Positions 11,401-23,400 of a stretch of DNA of 64,000 bases are shown here, one piece after another; positions within the stretch are counted from its first letter, which is position 1; each line of letters starts with the position of its first letter. Below the pieces are notes generated by a model, which was not told the origin of the DNA, did not search any database, and worked only from the letters and a program-made list of their open reading frames with translations. A program made the translations under genes and the position numbers. The stretch is from Sepioteuthis lessoniana (lineage: Eukaryota > Mollusca > Cephalopoda > Myopsida > Loliginidae). Location of the stretch: the NCBI GenBank assembly GCA_963585895.1, contig OY757911.1, positions 87,937,275-88,001,274 on the forward strand. The letters are read 5' to 3'.

Positions 11401-14400
11401 GATGATTTGTCTCTATTTTGATTTTGAACCAAATTATATTTTTTCTTTCCATGAATTAAAAAAAATTTCTTTTTATAGAAAGACCTAATCGAAGAAATGC
11501 AGCAATTGCTTTCGAGTTTGCCGGTAGCTGAAGATCCTTGCGTTGGTTATTTCACATCAACTGGACTTCAGAAAAATGAATCACGGGATTTGGGTGTACG
11601 TTTTTTAAAAGCTTTTTTTTCTTCCTAATTTTCTTTTTATCATTGAATAGCATTAATCAATATTAGAATACAATTATTTCATCACAACTGGCCCATTGGC
11701 GTAATGGTTAGTGTTTGCCAATAGCCTGGGAGACCAGGGTTCAATCCCAGGTCAAGTCATACCAAAGACTCAAAAAATGGTATGTGATGCCTCCTTGCTT
11801 AACACTTAGCATTATAAGGTGCAGATTAAGAGTAAAGTAGGGCAATATAGTGAAAGGAGTAGTGCCCTCTCCTACATCTTGGGGTAGTAGCTATCAAAAA
11901 GGAGCTTTCGGGTCACCGACTTACTTATTTCATCACAGCTGAGAACTTGAAAAATTGTATTACCTTAAAGTATTATCTCCCTTATCTTAAATTGCCCACC
12001 TCCAACTGTAACCCACATATATATGTCATGTTAGTGGGACTTAGAATAGACTAACTATACTCCCTGCAAAAGCGTAAGACCCCTCCCCACAAAAGAGATG
12101 TTCCAGGTATGACACTAAACAGCATCTGTTGTTGAGATTTCAGTTTTGGAGATCTGGGGAGTATGGAGCACCCTATAAGTGCCATTACTCCCAGGTCCAC
12201 TCTGACTCAAAGTGGTATTGCCCAGTCAGCTGGGGCTGTAGAATATACTGACTGCACCTCTATAAAGGGGGTAAGATCCCCACCAAATGAGTGTTCTGGA
12301 TATAACACTGAACAATCTGATGGTGAGGTTCCAGTGGTGCTGGAGCTTTGGGGAAATGCAGAGAACCCCTTCATTGCCATCGCTCCCAGGTCCACTCTGG
12401 CCTGGAGTGGTAGCACTTGTTCGGGCCCTATCTATGGGTTCAATAGAACTTATCTGTGTACTTATGCTAAACTAAATTACTTGAAATAGAACTGTTTTGA
12501 TATTTAAACTGTGTACTTATACTAAACATAATTGTTTTGAAATAGAACTGTTTATTTGTATAAAAATGGATTTGGCATTCAATAACTTACAAGGGTTGAT
12601 ATGTCATAAACCCAAACAAACCAACAATCAATCAAAGTGGTAGTACCCGTTAGTCTTCTCTGTGGGCCAAATAATACCACTATTGTTTTTGTACAAGGAT
12701 GGCTTTGGCATTAAATAACTCATGGAGACTGATATGCTGTTAAACAAAGAAACCAAACCAAAGCATAAATAAATCTGTTAATCATTAATATTAGTATAGA
12801 ATTCTTGATATCATATAACTGTAAATTCTTTGTATTAAGAAGAGTTATTTGAAGCTATAGTTGTTTATTAAGAATTATTGTTAGTCCCTCAAAACCATAT
12901 AACTGTGCAAATAAAGGATTATTATCAAATAGGAATAATTACTTGAAACCATATAATTAGATAGGAATACTTTAAACCGTACAACTGTGTGCAAATTATT
13001 TATATTAGATTGGTTTGGTTTGGTTTCTTTGTTTAATGGCATATCAATTTTCTTGGATTATTTGATGCCAAAGCCATCCTTGTATAAGGACAATAGTTAT
13101 ACTATTTAACCCATAACCAGGGGGATAAAGGGGTTCATACCTTTCCCAAGGTTATTAGTTCGAAGGTGAATGTAATAGTGCAGCTGGAGTTTGAATCTGC
13201 TTACAATGTTGTAGTCCAGCATGTTAACCATTATGCCAAGGGGATTCCCCTGTATTTTGATTGAATTGCTTAATATCCTATGACCGTGTGCAGAAACTGT
13301 AAAAAAATGTTGCTAAAATTAATCATAATCATGCATGTACATATAATAATAGTTGGATAAGTTTTCTAATATAGATTAGATGAGATAATAAGGTATACTC
13401 TATCAAAATAAATGATCTGGTTTTATTTTTTGGCAGGGGTCTTTTTTTCTCTGGTTGGGCAAAGCAGAAAACAGTAACTAATAGATATTAATACTTTGTG
13501 CTCTATCCAAAAGACAGACCTTCTCTATTCATGTAGGATTGTACATGTAGACATGGCCATAAATTAGAAAATGTTGTAGGAAAACAACATTAACACAAAA
13601 AATGAGTTCAAATGTCTAAATAAAACTTGGAATGATAATGATTTTCTAAAAATTATGGACAACAAGTAAGCATTTATTTTGTTTTAATTTTTAGAGACTT
13701 TTTTGGAACCTTGAAAATGCTGATTCAGATGCTGATATAAATAAAGATAATTCTGCCAATTCTGAGTTGAACATATTGGAGTGTCTCTTGGAGGCTTTGT
13801 TACGACATTCAAGTGTAAGATTTTATCATTTACAGTTTGAGTAAATTGGAATAATTCTAATGTTTGTTGAGCAATCATCATATCAGCCTTCTTTTCTTTG
13901 TTTGTTTGTTTTTGTTCAATTGTCTTTTTGATTTAATATATATTACCATATAAATGTCTTTGATATATACTAGTCCATGACCTGTCACTTTGCTGATAAA
14001 CAACTTTAAAAAATTACTTTGAATAAATTTTCACTCTTATCATAAATGTTACATTTTTTTTTTTTTTTTTTTATTTTGAGAGATAAAATGCAATTATGCT
14101 CAAAGATCTTAATTTACATATTTTATTCTAAAGTAGTTTTACAACAGTCTATCCTTAAACAATAATGAATATTGATATATTGTCTCAGAAAAATTTAAAA
14201 AGACATCAAATATACAAGTTTTTAGCTGAATAATATATCTATGTAATTATGTACAAAAATTGTTGTGTACCATTTATACTATAGACTGTATACATTTATA
14301 TTTATTTATAAATTTAATTTTAAATGATAGAATAATGATAATCTTTTACTTGTCATTCTTTTCATGTTATATCTCCTTTTACTATTCTTACCTCTCAACC

Positions 14401-15133
14401 TATTTTCTTTCTTTCTACTCTATTTCTATTATTTCCTTTTGTTTTTGTCTTCTTCCCACACTCAACAAACTCTACAAAAAAAATTGAGTCTGTGTTTGAC
14501 TAATACTCTGTTTCCTTTCTTGCTGTTTCAAGTAATGTACAGACTGATACCTCATTTTTTATAGTAATGATTACCATATGAATAAATACCTTGCCTTTAA
14601 GAATTTCAACAGTTGTTGACATTTGGATACTTGGCTAAATCTGAAAGAAGAGACGCTTACTTCGTCTGTTTGAAAAGAAAGTAAAAAAAAGGAATGCAAT
14701 GAATATCTTTTTTTCACATGTTTTATTACTTATTTTCTTACTTCTGTGGAGATGGGATGATTTTAGTCAGTTATCTTACTACAACTGTTAAGAAATTAAT
14801 CATCTTTCTCCAGTCCTCTAAGAAAGTATGGATATTGAAACTGACAGCATAAACGAAAACTTCAAATTAATAGATGCTTATCAAAAAGAATATAGGATGT
14901 ATCAGCAAAGTGATACCATTTACAAAGCATACACCTCTGAGACAAAGTTGTCTGCTAACTTTTGTTTCACACTGATAATTCATTTAATAACAGAAGTACT
15001 TACCTACAAACTATTCACTTACAAATATTATGTAAAAAAAATCAAGATTTAGCATTAAATAACCTCCAAAGGTTGATATGCCATTAAACAATAACTAACC
15101 AACCAACCAAACTATTTGCTTACAAAGCACATG

Positions 15134-15170
<37 letters not shown>

Positions 15171-17385
15171 TTAGCATTAAATAATCCACAAGAGCGGATA
15201 TGCCATTAAACAAAATAAAACAACAATCAACCAACCCTCTATCCACTCTGCCTGTGGGGTTTAGAATATGCTGACTATATACCCTGAAGAGGAGTAAGAC
15301 CCTCACTGCAAAGAAGTGTCCTGAGTATGACTAAATGGAGCTGATGTTGAGACTCCAATTCTGGAGAGTGTGGAGTACCTGCTCATTGCTATTACTCCTA
15401 GGTCCACTCTAATTGGAAGTGGTAGTATCTGTTAGGGGTCTCTTCTATGGGTTGAATAGATTTGTTTCAAAATTATTTGTATTTATAGAACTGTGCATGA
15501 GAAAACCCTCTTATGCAACAACTACACAAAATACATAAATATGAACATGCAATGAATACAATTCCCTAACCTCTAGGCATAGAATAACTCTAGATTGGTT
15601 GATATGATGTTAAAACCAGTCAATCAATCCAGCCCTCTATTCAGTGTCTACAAATGCCAGCTGGTTTCAACTCCAAACCTTACACTCTAACTCCTCTGAT
15701 TGATTATGTCTCTTGACTCTCTTTAACCTGTTTCTTGATATTTGTCATGTTTACATTTGAAACTTCCTCCATCTTGCAAGAAGCAACTTTGCTAATGGCC
15801 AATGCACTAATGAACCTATATTCCCTTACATTATGAAAGGAATCATAACTAACATTTCAAACATTTTTTTTTTAGTTAAACAATGTTGAATTGTTTAATT
15901 ATAATAGACAAAAGATTTTTTTGGTACTCTAATTCGAAGACTGCCATCGATGGGACTTAAAATATGCTAACTGTATGCCATGCTGAGGAGTAAGACCCCC
16001 ACCTAAAATGAGTGTTCTGCATCTGATAGTGAGGCTCCATCTAGCGAATATGGAGTACTCCTCCATTGCCATTACTTCCAGGTCCACTCTGGTTCAGAAC
16101 GGTAGTACCTGTTATGGTCCCATCTATGAGTTAAATAGATCTGTTTGAAAAATATTAATATTAGATAGGAATACATGATACAATATGTCTATAAATTGTT
16201 TGTATTAAGAATAGTTACTTGAAGATATAATTGTTTACTATGGATTATTATTATTCACTACTTGAAACCATATATAACTGTGTGCAAAAAAACTCTTATG
16301 AAACAACTACACAAAAAGACACATATAAATATACAATGTATGTGATTCCCTAATTTTTAGGCATAAAATAACTCCAGATAGGTTTATATGCTGTAAAAAT
16401 CAGTGTCTATTAGAAAATAAGCAAAATAAGATGACGTTAAAACTGTATTTCCCTGATTCTTCTTGTAATATTTTTTTTTGTTTTTATATCAGATTGGCAA
16501 ACATTCTGTTCAGATTGTGCACCATGGAGGACTGGCTTTGCTTCGTCGTGCTCTCAGTAATTACCCAGACAACTGTCACTTACAGCAGTTATGTGCCCGT
16601 ATATTAGGCAATCTTGCTCTCCGCCCTGAAGTTCATGAAGACATTGTAAGGAGCGGTAAATTGATGTTTATTTCTTACTTTTTTTTCTCACTCTTATCTT
16701 TTGCTATCCAAAGCCACAAACATCTGTACTCCCTTGCCAAATGTTTTTGCATTTGTCTACAAATACAACCAAATGGGGCCTGATTTTTTTTTTTTTTTTT
16801 TTTTTTTTTTGCATGGATATTAACTTGACCTCCATGGTGTCTTGGGTGTGACATTAAACTGTATCTGATATTTAGGGTTTAGGGATTGTGGAGTACCCTT
16901 TCATTGCCATTACTTCCAGGTCAACTCTGACTCAGATTGGTAGTGTCTGTAAGGCTCCTGTCTATGGGTTAAATGTGTTCAATCTTTTACTTGGAATTAT
17001 AATAGATATTCGATAGGATTATTAGTGTTGAATAGCAATAATTGAAACCATTTAACTGTCTGCAAACAAATGATTGATATTAAATAGAATTATTTGTGTT
17101 AGATAGCAATACTTGAAACCATTTAACTAGGTGCAAACAAATGAGCTCTGGCTTATTTAAAAGGAATGTTAGTAACAAACTATTCACTTACGCCTGAAGG
17201 GTTGATATGTCATTAAAGCAAATACATAAACTTGACCACAAAGCACATTTGATTTAAAAAATCAAATAGGCTTAATTTGAAATACAAAAATGTTTTTGAC
17301 CTCATAAACAATTTAATAGACAAGGTCATATCTATGTTGTCCACATGAGCAGCTATGTTTTGGATGTTCACAAGTAGGTAGTGAA

Positions 17386-17426
<41 letters not shown>

Positions 17427-20400
17427 TAAAAGATTGAAGAAAGAAAAATATTGAGTATAATAGAGGCTCTTAAACTAGTCAGAATTTTTCTTTAAAACTC
17501 TTTTTGTTGTGTATTGGTCATATTCATATTTACATATTCATCTTGTTAAAATATATCTCAATTATTTCATCAAAGTATTTTGTTTTATCTTTTTTTTTCT
17601 TCTGAGCATCACTAGATCCTCCTCCTAGTCTTTTCTTATTTTTCTCAATAAACCCATATCACATTGCTCTCTGGGTTTTAATGTCAAGCTGACAACCAAA
17701 TCACTCCATCACCCAGTTGGTGGGGGGCTTAGGATATGTTAATTTTATCCTCTGCTGAGGGGTAAGACCCCCTCCAAAAAACAGAGGTGTCCTGAGTATG
17801 ATACTAAACTGCATCTGGTGGTAAGGTTCCAGTTTTGGAGGTTTGGGGAGTATAGAGTTTGCAAACCACTGGTTTAGAATATAGGATTTTTTGGATACTT
17901 TATGTACTAGAAGAAAATGATCTTAGGTTCCATTCCAAATGTTTCTCACTTTTACAAATTTACTTGGTTATGTTATTGACAAAGTACAAGAATTTTTATA
18001 AATAAAATCTGCAATGATTATAAAGTAAAAATATCTACTTCTATGTTGGAATATTGCTATAGATGAATGTTTAAGAGTTGTAGAGTCAGATCCATTTAAG
18101 GGTTTTATGAGTTGATAAGGCTACATCAGTATTTACTTTGTGCCAATGCTCTTTGGAAAGGTATGAATCTATATGCTCTCTTTCTAGTTATGTGTAAATA
18201 GTAGGGTAGACTTAGTTCTTTATCCTTGGTAAGGCAACCAGTCTAGGAGAAAGAAAACCAGCTGTACTCTGCTAAAATTGGCTTTGGATAAATGCATATG
18301 CCAGTTGACTTCTCAGTGTCTGATAGGTAATGCATATTGTTAAATGTAGTTTCTTATCTAAGTTCAGAATAGCTGCCTTCTTAGCCACCTGGTTGGTTTT
18401 ATACTGAAACCATATATACTCAAAGGTGACTTCTTCACTGAAATTTCCGTAGCTGATGGTATATATACATTAACACTTATTAATCATAACCTACAAAAAA
18501 TAGAACTTTATAGTTAAAAATAGGCAATGATTGACCACTTGATACAAAATACTTATGCTAAACAATGATGTTAAAATAAGTTATATGTAAAATAATGAAA
18601 ATGTTTTAATACACTACAATGACTATCCTGAAAAAAATAAAATATGAGAGAAATTCTAAATGATGATCAATGATAAGAAAACTGAGACAGTCTTAATAAA
18701 ATAGAAATATCTAAAGAGTCTGAGAGAAAAAATATTTGAAGTGCACTCTTTGATTGTAAAAATGACTCAGAGACCGAATGTTGGTGGGCATAGGGCTTCA
18801 GGAAACTGGTTAGATTTACCTTGAATACTATATAAGTAATTAGTTATTCATCAATGGTGAACTGCCCTGTCAGCTGAGGCTGTAAAATATGCCGACTGCA
18901 CCTCTGCAGAGGGATAAGACCCCCCCCCCAATGAGGCCACCTGTTGGCCATGGGTGGTGACCCGTAAGGTGCTAGCACAGAATACTGATGGTTGAGCAGT
19001 CATTGATTCAGCAACAGAGTGGTCAATGTCTTGCAAAACACCACTTTGGCCCTTACTTGGTCTGACGGGCAGTCAGATTGGGCCTGATCCGATCAATCAG
19101 CTGGTCCCGACATGCCCTAGCACATATGTTTGTTTTTCTCCCAATTGTATCATACAACCTGTTCTTGTGGAACTATTCGATCTACTTTTGCAGAACTATT
19201 CCCAACCCTTTATTCCATACGTGCTAGAAGGCGGGGGCTGAGGGTCAATTGTGTTGAGAGATAAGAATTATGACTGCTGTTAGATTGTTGTGTAATTAAA
19301 AGCAGAATTTGGCAGAGGCTCTGAATCATACTCTTTGCATGAGTATACTGGTATTGTATCCCCGTCTCAGCCAAGGCGAATGGGTTGCCTCCTTGGTTCA
19401 TTCCCTTCTCAAGTTGAACTCCATGGTGGGTGGTGGAGCATAGGACCAATGAAAAATATATAACAAATATGGCTTCTTTCTCAAACAAAAAATTTAAATG
19501 TAATTTAAACAAATCAGACTCTTCTGACAATGAAACAGAAGCAACTTTTCCTAGATTCATAATCATTGAATCTAACAGTTCTCCAATTACTAATTTATCA
19601 CCATTCATAATAGAAAAAGTTATATCGACAAACCTAACTCCAATTACTGTTAAAAAATTAAAAAATCAAACTCTGCTAGTCGAGGTAGAAAAGAGGAAAC
19701 ATGCTGATTTTCTACTAAAAATGACAGTTTCACAATATCAGTGTCAAAACATACCCTCACAAATCCCTGAATGTGAGTAAGGGAGTTATGAGAAGTAAAG
19801 AACTCTCCTTATGCACCATCGAAGAAATAAAAAGAGAGCTAAAAAAGCAAGGTGTGACTGAAGGGAAAAGAGTGTTGATTAAAATAAGAAGGGAAAACAA
19901 TAGAGACAAATACATATATAATGCAGCTTTACACCCCAAAAATACCTGAAAAAATAAAAATTGGCTATATAATGAAGAGGACCGAACAATACATACCCAA
20001 CCCATTGTGATGCTACAAATGCTAAAAATATGGCCATCATGAGGATAATTGTAGAGGACATGAAGTGTGCAGGAAATGTGGTCAACAAAACCCTGACCAC
20101 CACATTAATTACTGTTAATTCCCATGTAAATGTGCAAATTGTGGTGGTGATCATCAAGTGTACGCAAGACCTTGTGAGAGTTGGAGGCAAGAGAAGGAAG
20201 TATTAACTGTAAAACACCAAAATAATATTCCTTACTATGAAGCCCGTAAATTAGTTGTAGGCTCTAAGACCACTACATACTCCCAATTAGTTCAGCCTAA
20301 CAAATCTCCATACAACAAGTATGAGACAATTGTTAAAACATTAATCCAACTGGAGCCAGGTGAATGGGATAGCTTCATCAATAAAATCAAAGCCTCACTT

Positions 20401-23400
20401 GATACCACCAGAGCTGCAGATGCATCAACTAAATCAGTGGATCTTGCAGAAAACAAAGAGGAATCATCCTCCCAAACACAGACCCGATTGGAGAAAACCG
20501 ATAAAGAGGAGAAAATGGCAATAACACCAACCATACGGCCGATAAAACACCCTGTAACAAGATCTCCTACTAAAAGTAGATCAAAAGATCAAGATCCTCA
20601 ATATGACCTCCTGCTTCTACAGATTCCTCTCCAAATAAAAAAAAAAAAACACTTAAAGGAAAACAAAAACCTACACCAAAACCAAAAATACAAAAAACAG
20701 AAAATACGGAAGCAATGAATAAATTCAGACAATTAGAAAAGATGGAAACAGAGAGCAGTCCCCAATTAACTAAATCTAAAACCCAAAAGAATAAATCAAC
20801 AAATAGCCCAGAGCAAAGAACTAATAATGAAACACCAAATAACTCTGGAACTTTCTGGATTAAATTTAATAAAAAAATGTCTAACAAAATAATACAATGG
20901 AACTGTAGAGGAATTAGAGCTAATTACGAAGAACTGCTACTACTCATAAATAAATTTAACCCCAAAGTAATATGTCTTCAAGAAACATTCCTCAAAGATA
21001 AGAACCAGTTGAACATAAAACAGTTTCAGTCATACAATCACTGATACAAAGATGGACACAGAGCTTCTGGAGGTGTCTCAATCCTAGTTAGGAAAGACAT
21101 ACCTCAAAGCTAAATTCATGTAGACACCGATCTCCAAGCGATCATTGTCAAAGCAACCCTACATAAACCAATTCACATCTGCCCTATCTACATTCCTCCA
21201 CACGACCCCATCAGTGACATCAAAATGAATAAATTATTCCAGCAAATACCAAAACCCTACCTATTACTGGGTGATTTAAACAGCCATAGCACCGTATGGG
21301 GTTGCCAAAAAACCAATAAAAAAGGTAAAGACCTAGAGAAAGTTATGCAAAATAATAACCTGTGCATACTTAACAATAAATCATATACCTACCTCAACTT
21401 ATTCACAGGTTCTTACTCAGCCATTGACCTCACTTTATGCGATCCCGTAAGCTATATGGACTACGGTTGGAAAGTTCATGACAATCTCTGTGGTAGCGAC
21501 CATTTCCCCATCCTACTCGAAATTCTACAACCTCTACATGATGAAAGACTTCCTTATTGGAAACTAAACAAGGCAAACTGGGAAGTCTTTGAAACCCTCT
21601 GCGAACAAAAACTCTTCCTAGACCCTAACACCAGAGACCAAACAAAATATTTTACGGATACATTAATATCAATAGCAAATGAATGTATAACAAAAACCTC
21701 AATCTTGAATAAACACAAAACTCCCTGGTTCAACGATGACTGCGGAAAAGCTATCTGCCTATGTAAAGCTACCTTACATGAATTCAATAAGCAACCCACT
21801 ACTATTAATCTCAATAACTTCAAACTCCTCAGGGCAAAAACAAAAACTCATTAAGGAAGCCAAGAATAAAAGTTGGCAAAACTATGTCAACCAACTGGGC
21901 TCCTCTACCAAATCCAACACAATCTGGAGGATGATTAGGAAAATCTCCAGAAAACCTCAATCAACCACCCTCAAACACCTCACAAAAAAACAAACAGAAG
22001 CAACTACAAGAAAAGACATTGCAGAAGCACTAGCCGAGACATTTTCAGGAAATTCTTCTCTCAAAAACTCCAATCCACAATTCATTTCTTACAAAAGCAA
22101 GTTAGAGAAACAAAGACTCAGTTTTAAAACAAATAATTCAGAGAAATATAACCTACTGTTTACACTAGCAGAACTTAAAGAAGCTATACAAACATCACAT
22201 AATACAGCAGTCGGCCCCAATGAAATTCATTATGAATTTCTGAAACACTTAACAAAGAATTCTCTCAATTACCTTTTGAAGATATTCAATGATATCTGGA
22301 TAAATGGAACATTTCCAGAATCATGGAAAATAGCTACAATCATTCCTATATCTAAGCCTGGGAAAGACTACTCAAACCCAGCAAACTACTGCCTAATAGC
22401 ACTAACTAGTTGCCTGTGTAAAACAATGGAGTGCATGGTAAACAAAAGACTGGTCTGGTATCTTGAATATGATAAACTTATTACCAACTCCCCATATGGC
22501 TTTTGAAACCAGTGATCAGCAATGGATCATGTGGTCAAATTGGAAACCTCCATAAGAGCGGCCAATATCCAGAAACAACATTTCATAGCAGTCTTCTTTG
22601 ATTTGGAGAAGGCTTATGAGACCACTTGGAAGTTAGGAATAATGAGTGATCTACATAGCCTTGGACTGCAAGGAAGATTACCGAACTTCATAGAGAGTTT
22701 TCTCTTGGATTGGCAGTTCCAAGTCTGAATCAGATCAATGTTTTCTAATCTTTATAAGCAGGAAGAGGGAGTCCCTCAAGGGAGTATTCTGTCAGTGACA
22801 CTGTTTAATATAAAATTAACAGTATTACAAGGTGCCTTCCTCCTGGAATTGATGGTTATCTTTACGTTGGCGACTTCTGTATCACTTCCAGATCAAAATA
22901 TGTGAAAACTGCAGAGCGTCAACTGTAATAATGCATAAAAAAAATTAGACATTGGGCAAACACAAATGGATTCAAGATATCCAAAAGCAAAACAAGATGC
23001 GTGCATTTTTGTCAATTGAGAAAAATGCACAATGACCCACTCTTAAAACTAGAAGATGCAGAAATACCTGTCATTAACGAGTATAAGTTCCTGGGAGTTA
23101 TTTTTGACAGGAAATTATCATTCTTCTCCCACATAAAATATTTAAAAACTAAAACCACCCGCTCTCAACAACTCCTACGAGTAGTCGCCCATACAAAATG
23201 GGGAGCTGACTGTCAAGCGCCCCTTAAGTTATACAGAGCACTAGTCCATTCCTATTTAGATTATGCTACCTTTATCTATAGATCTGCTTGGAAGTCCTAC
23301 CTTAAAAAGCTCGAACCAATCCACCACAAAGGCCTAAGACTGGTCTTAGGAGCCTTCAGAACTTCTCCAGTTGTCAGTTTATACACCAAAGCCCATGAAG

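Noticed and set aside
11687-11760. Possible tRNA gene (good A and B boxes)
   Set aside because: The acceptor stem does not close, a longer body follows, and a 13-bp target duplication marks it as a SINE.
16478-16783. 101-codon open frame starting upstream of SERAC1 exon d
   Set aside because: Only 16493-16655 is exon; the rest is read-through of acceptor and donor intron sequence.
20292-20887. Minus strand frames opposite the LINE ORF1/ORF2 boundary
   Set aside because: Antisense shadows with biased Leu/Ser/Phe composition.
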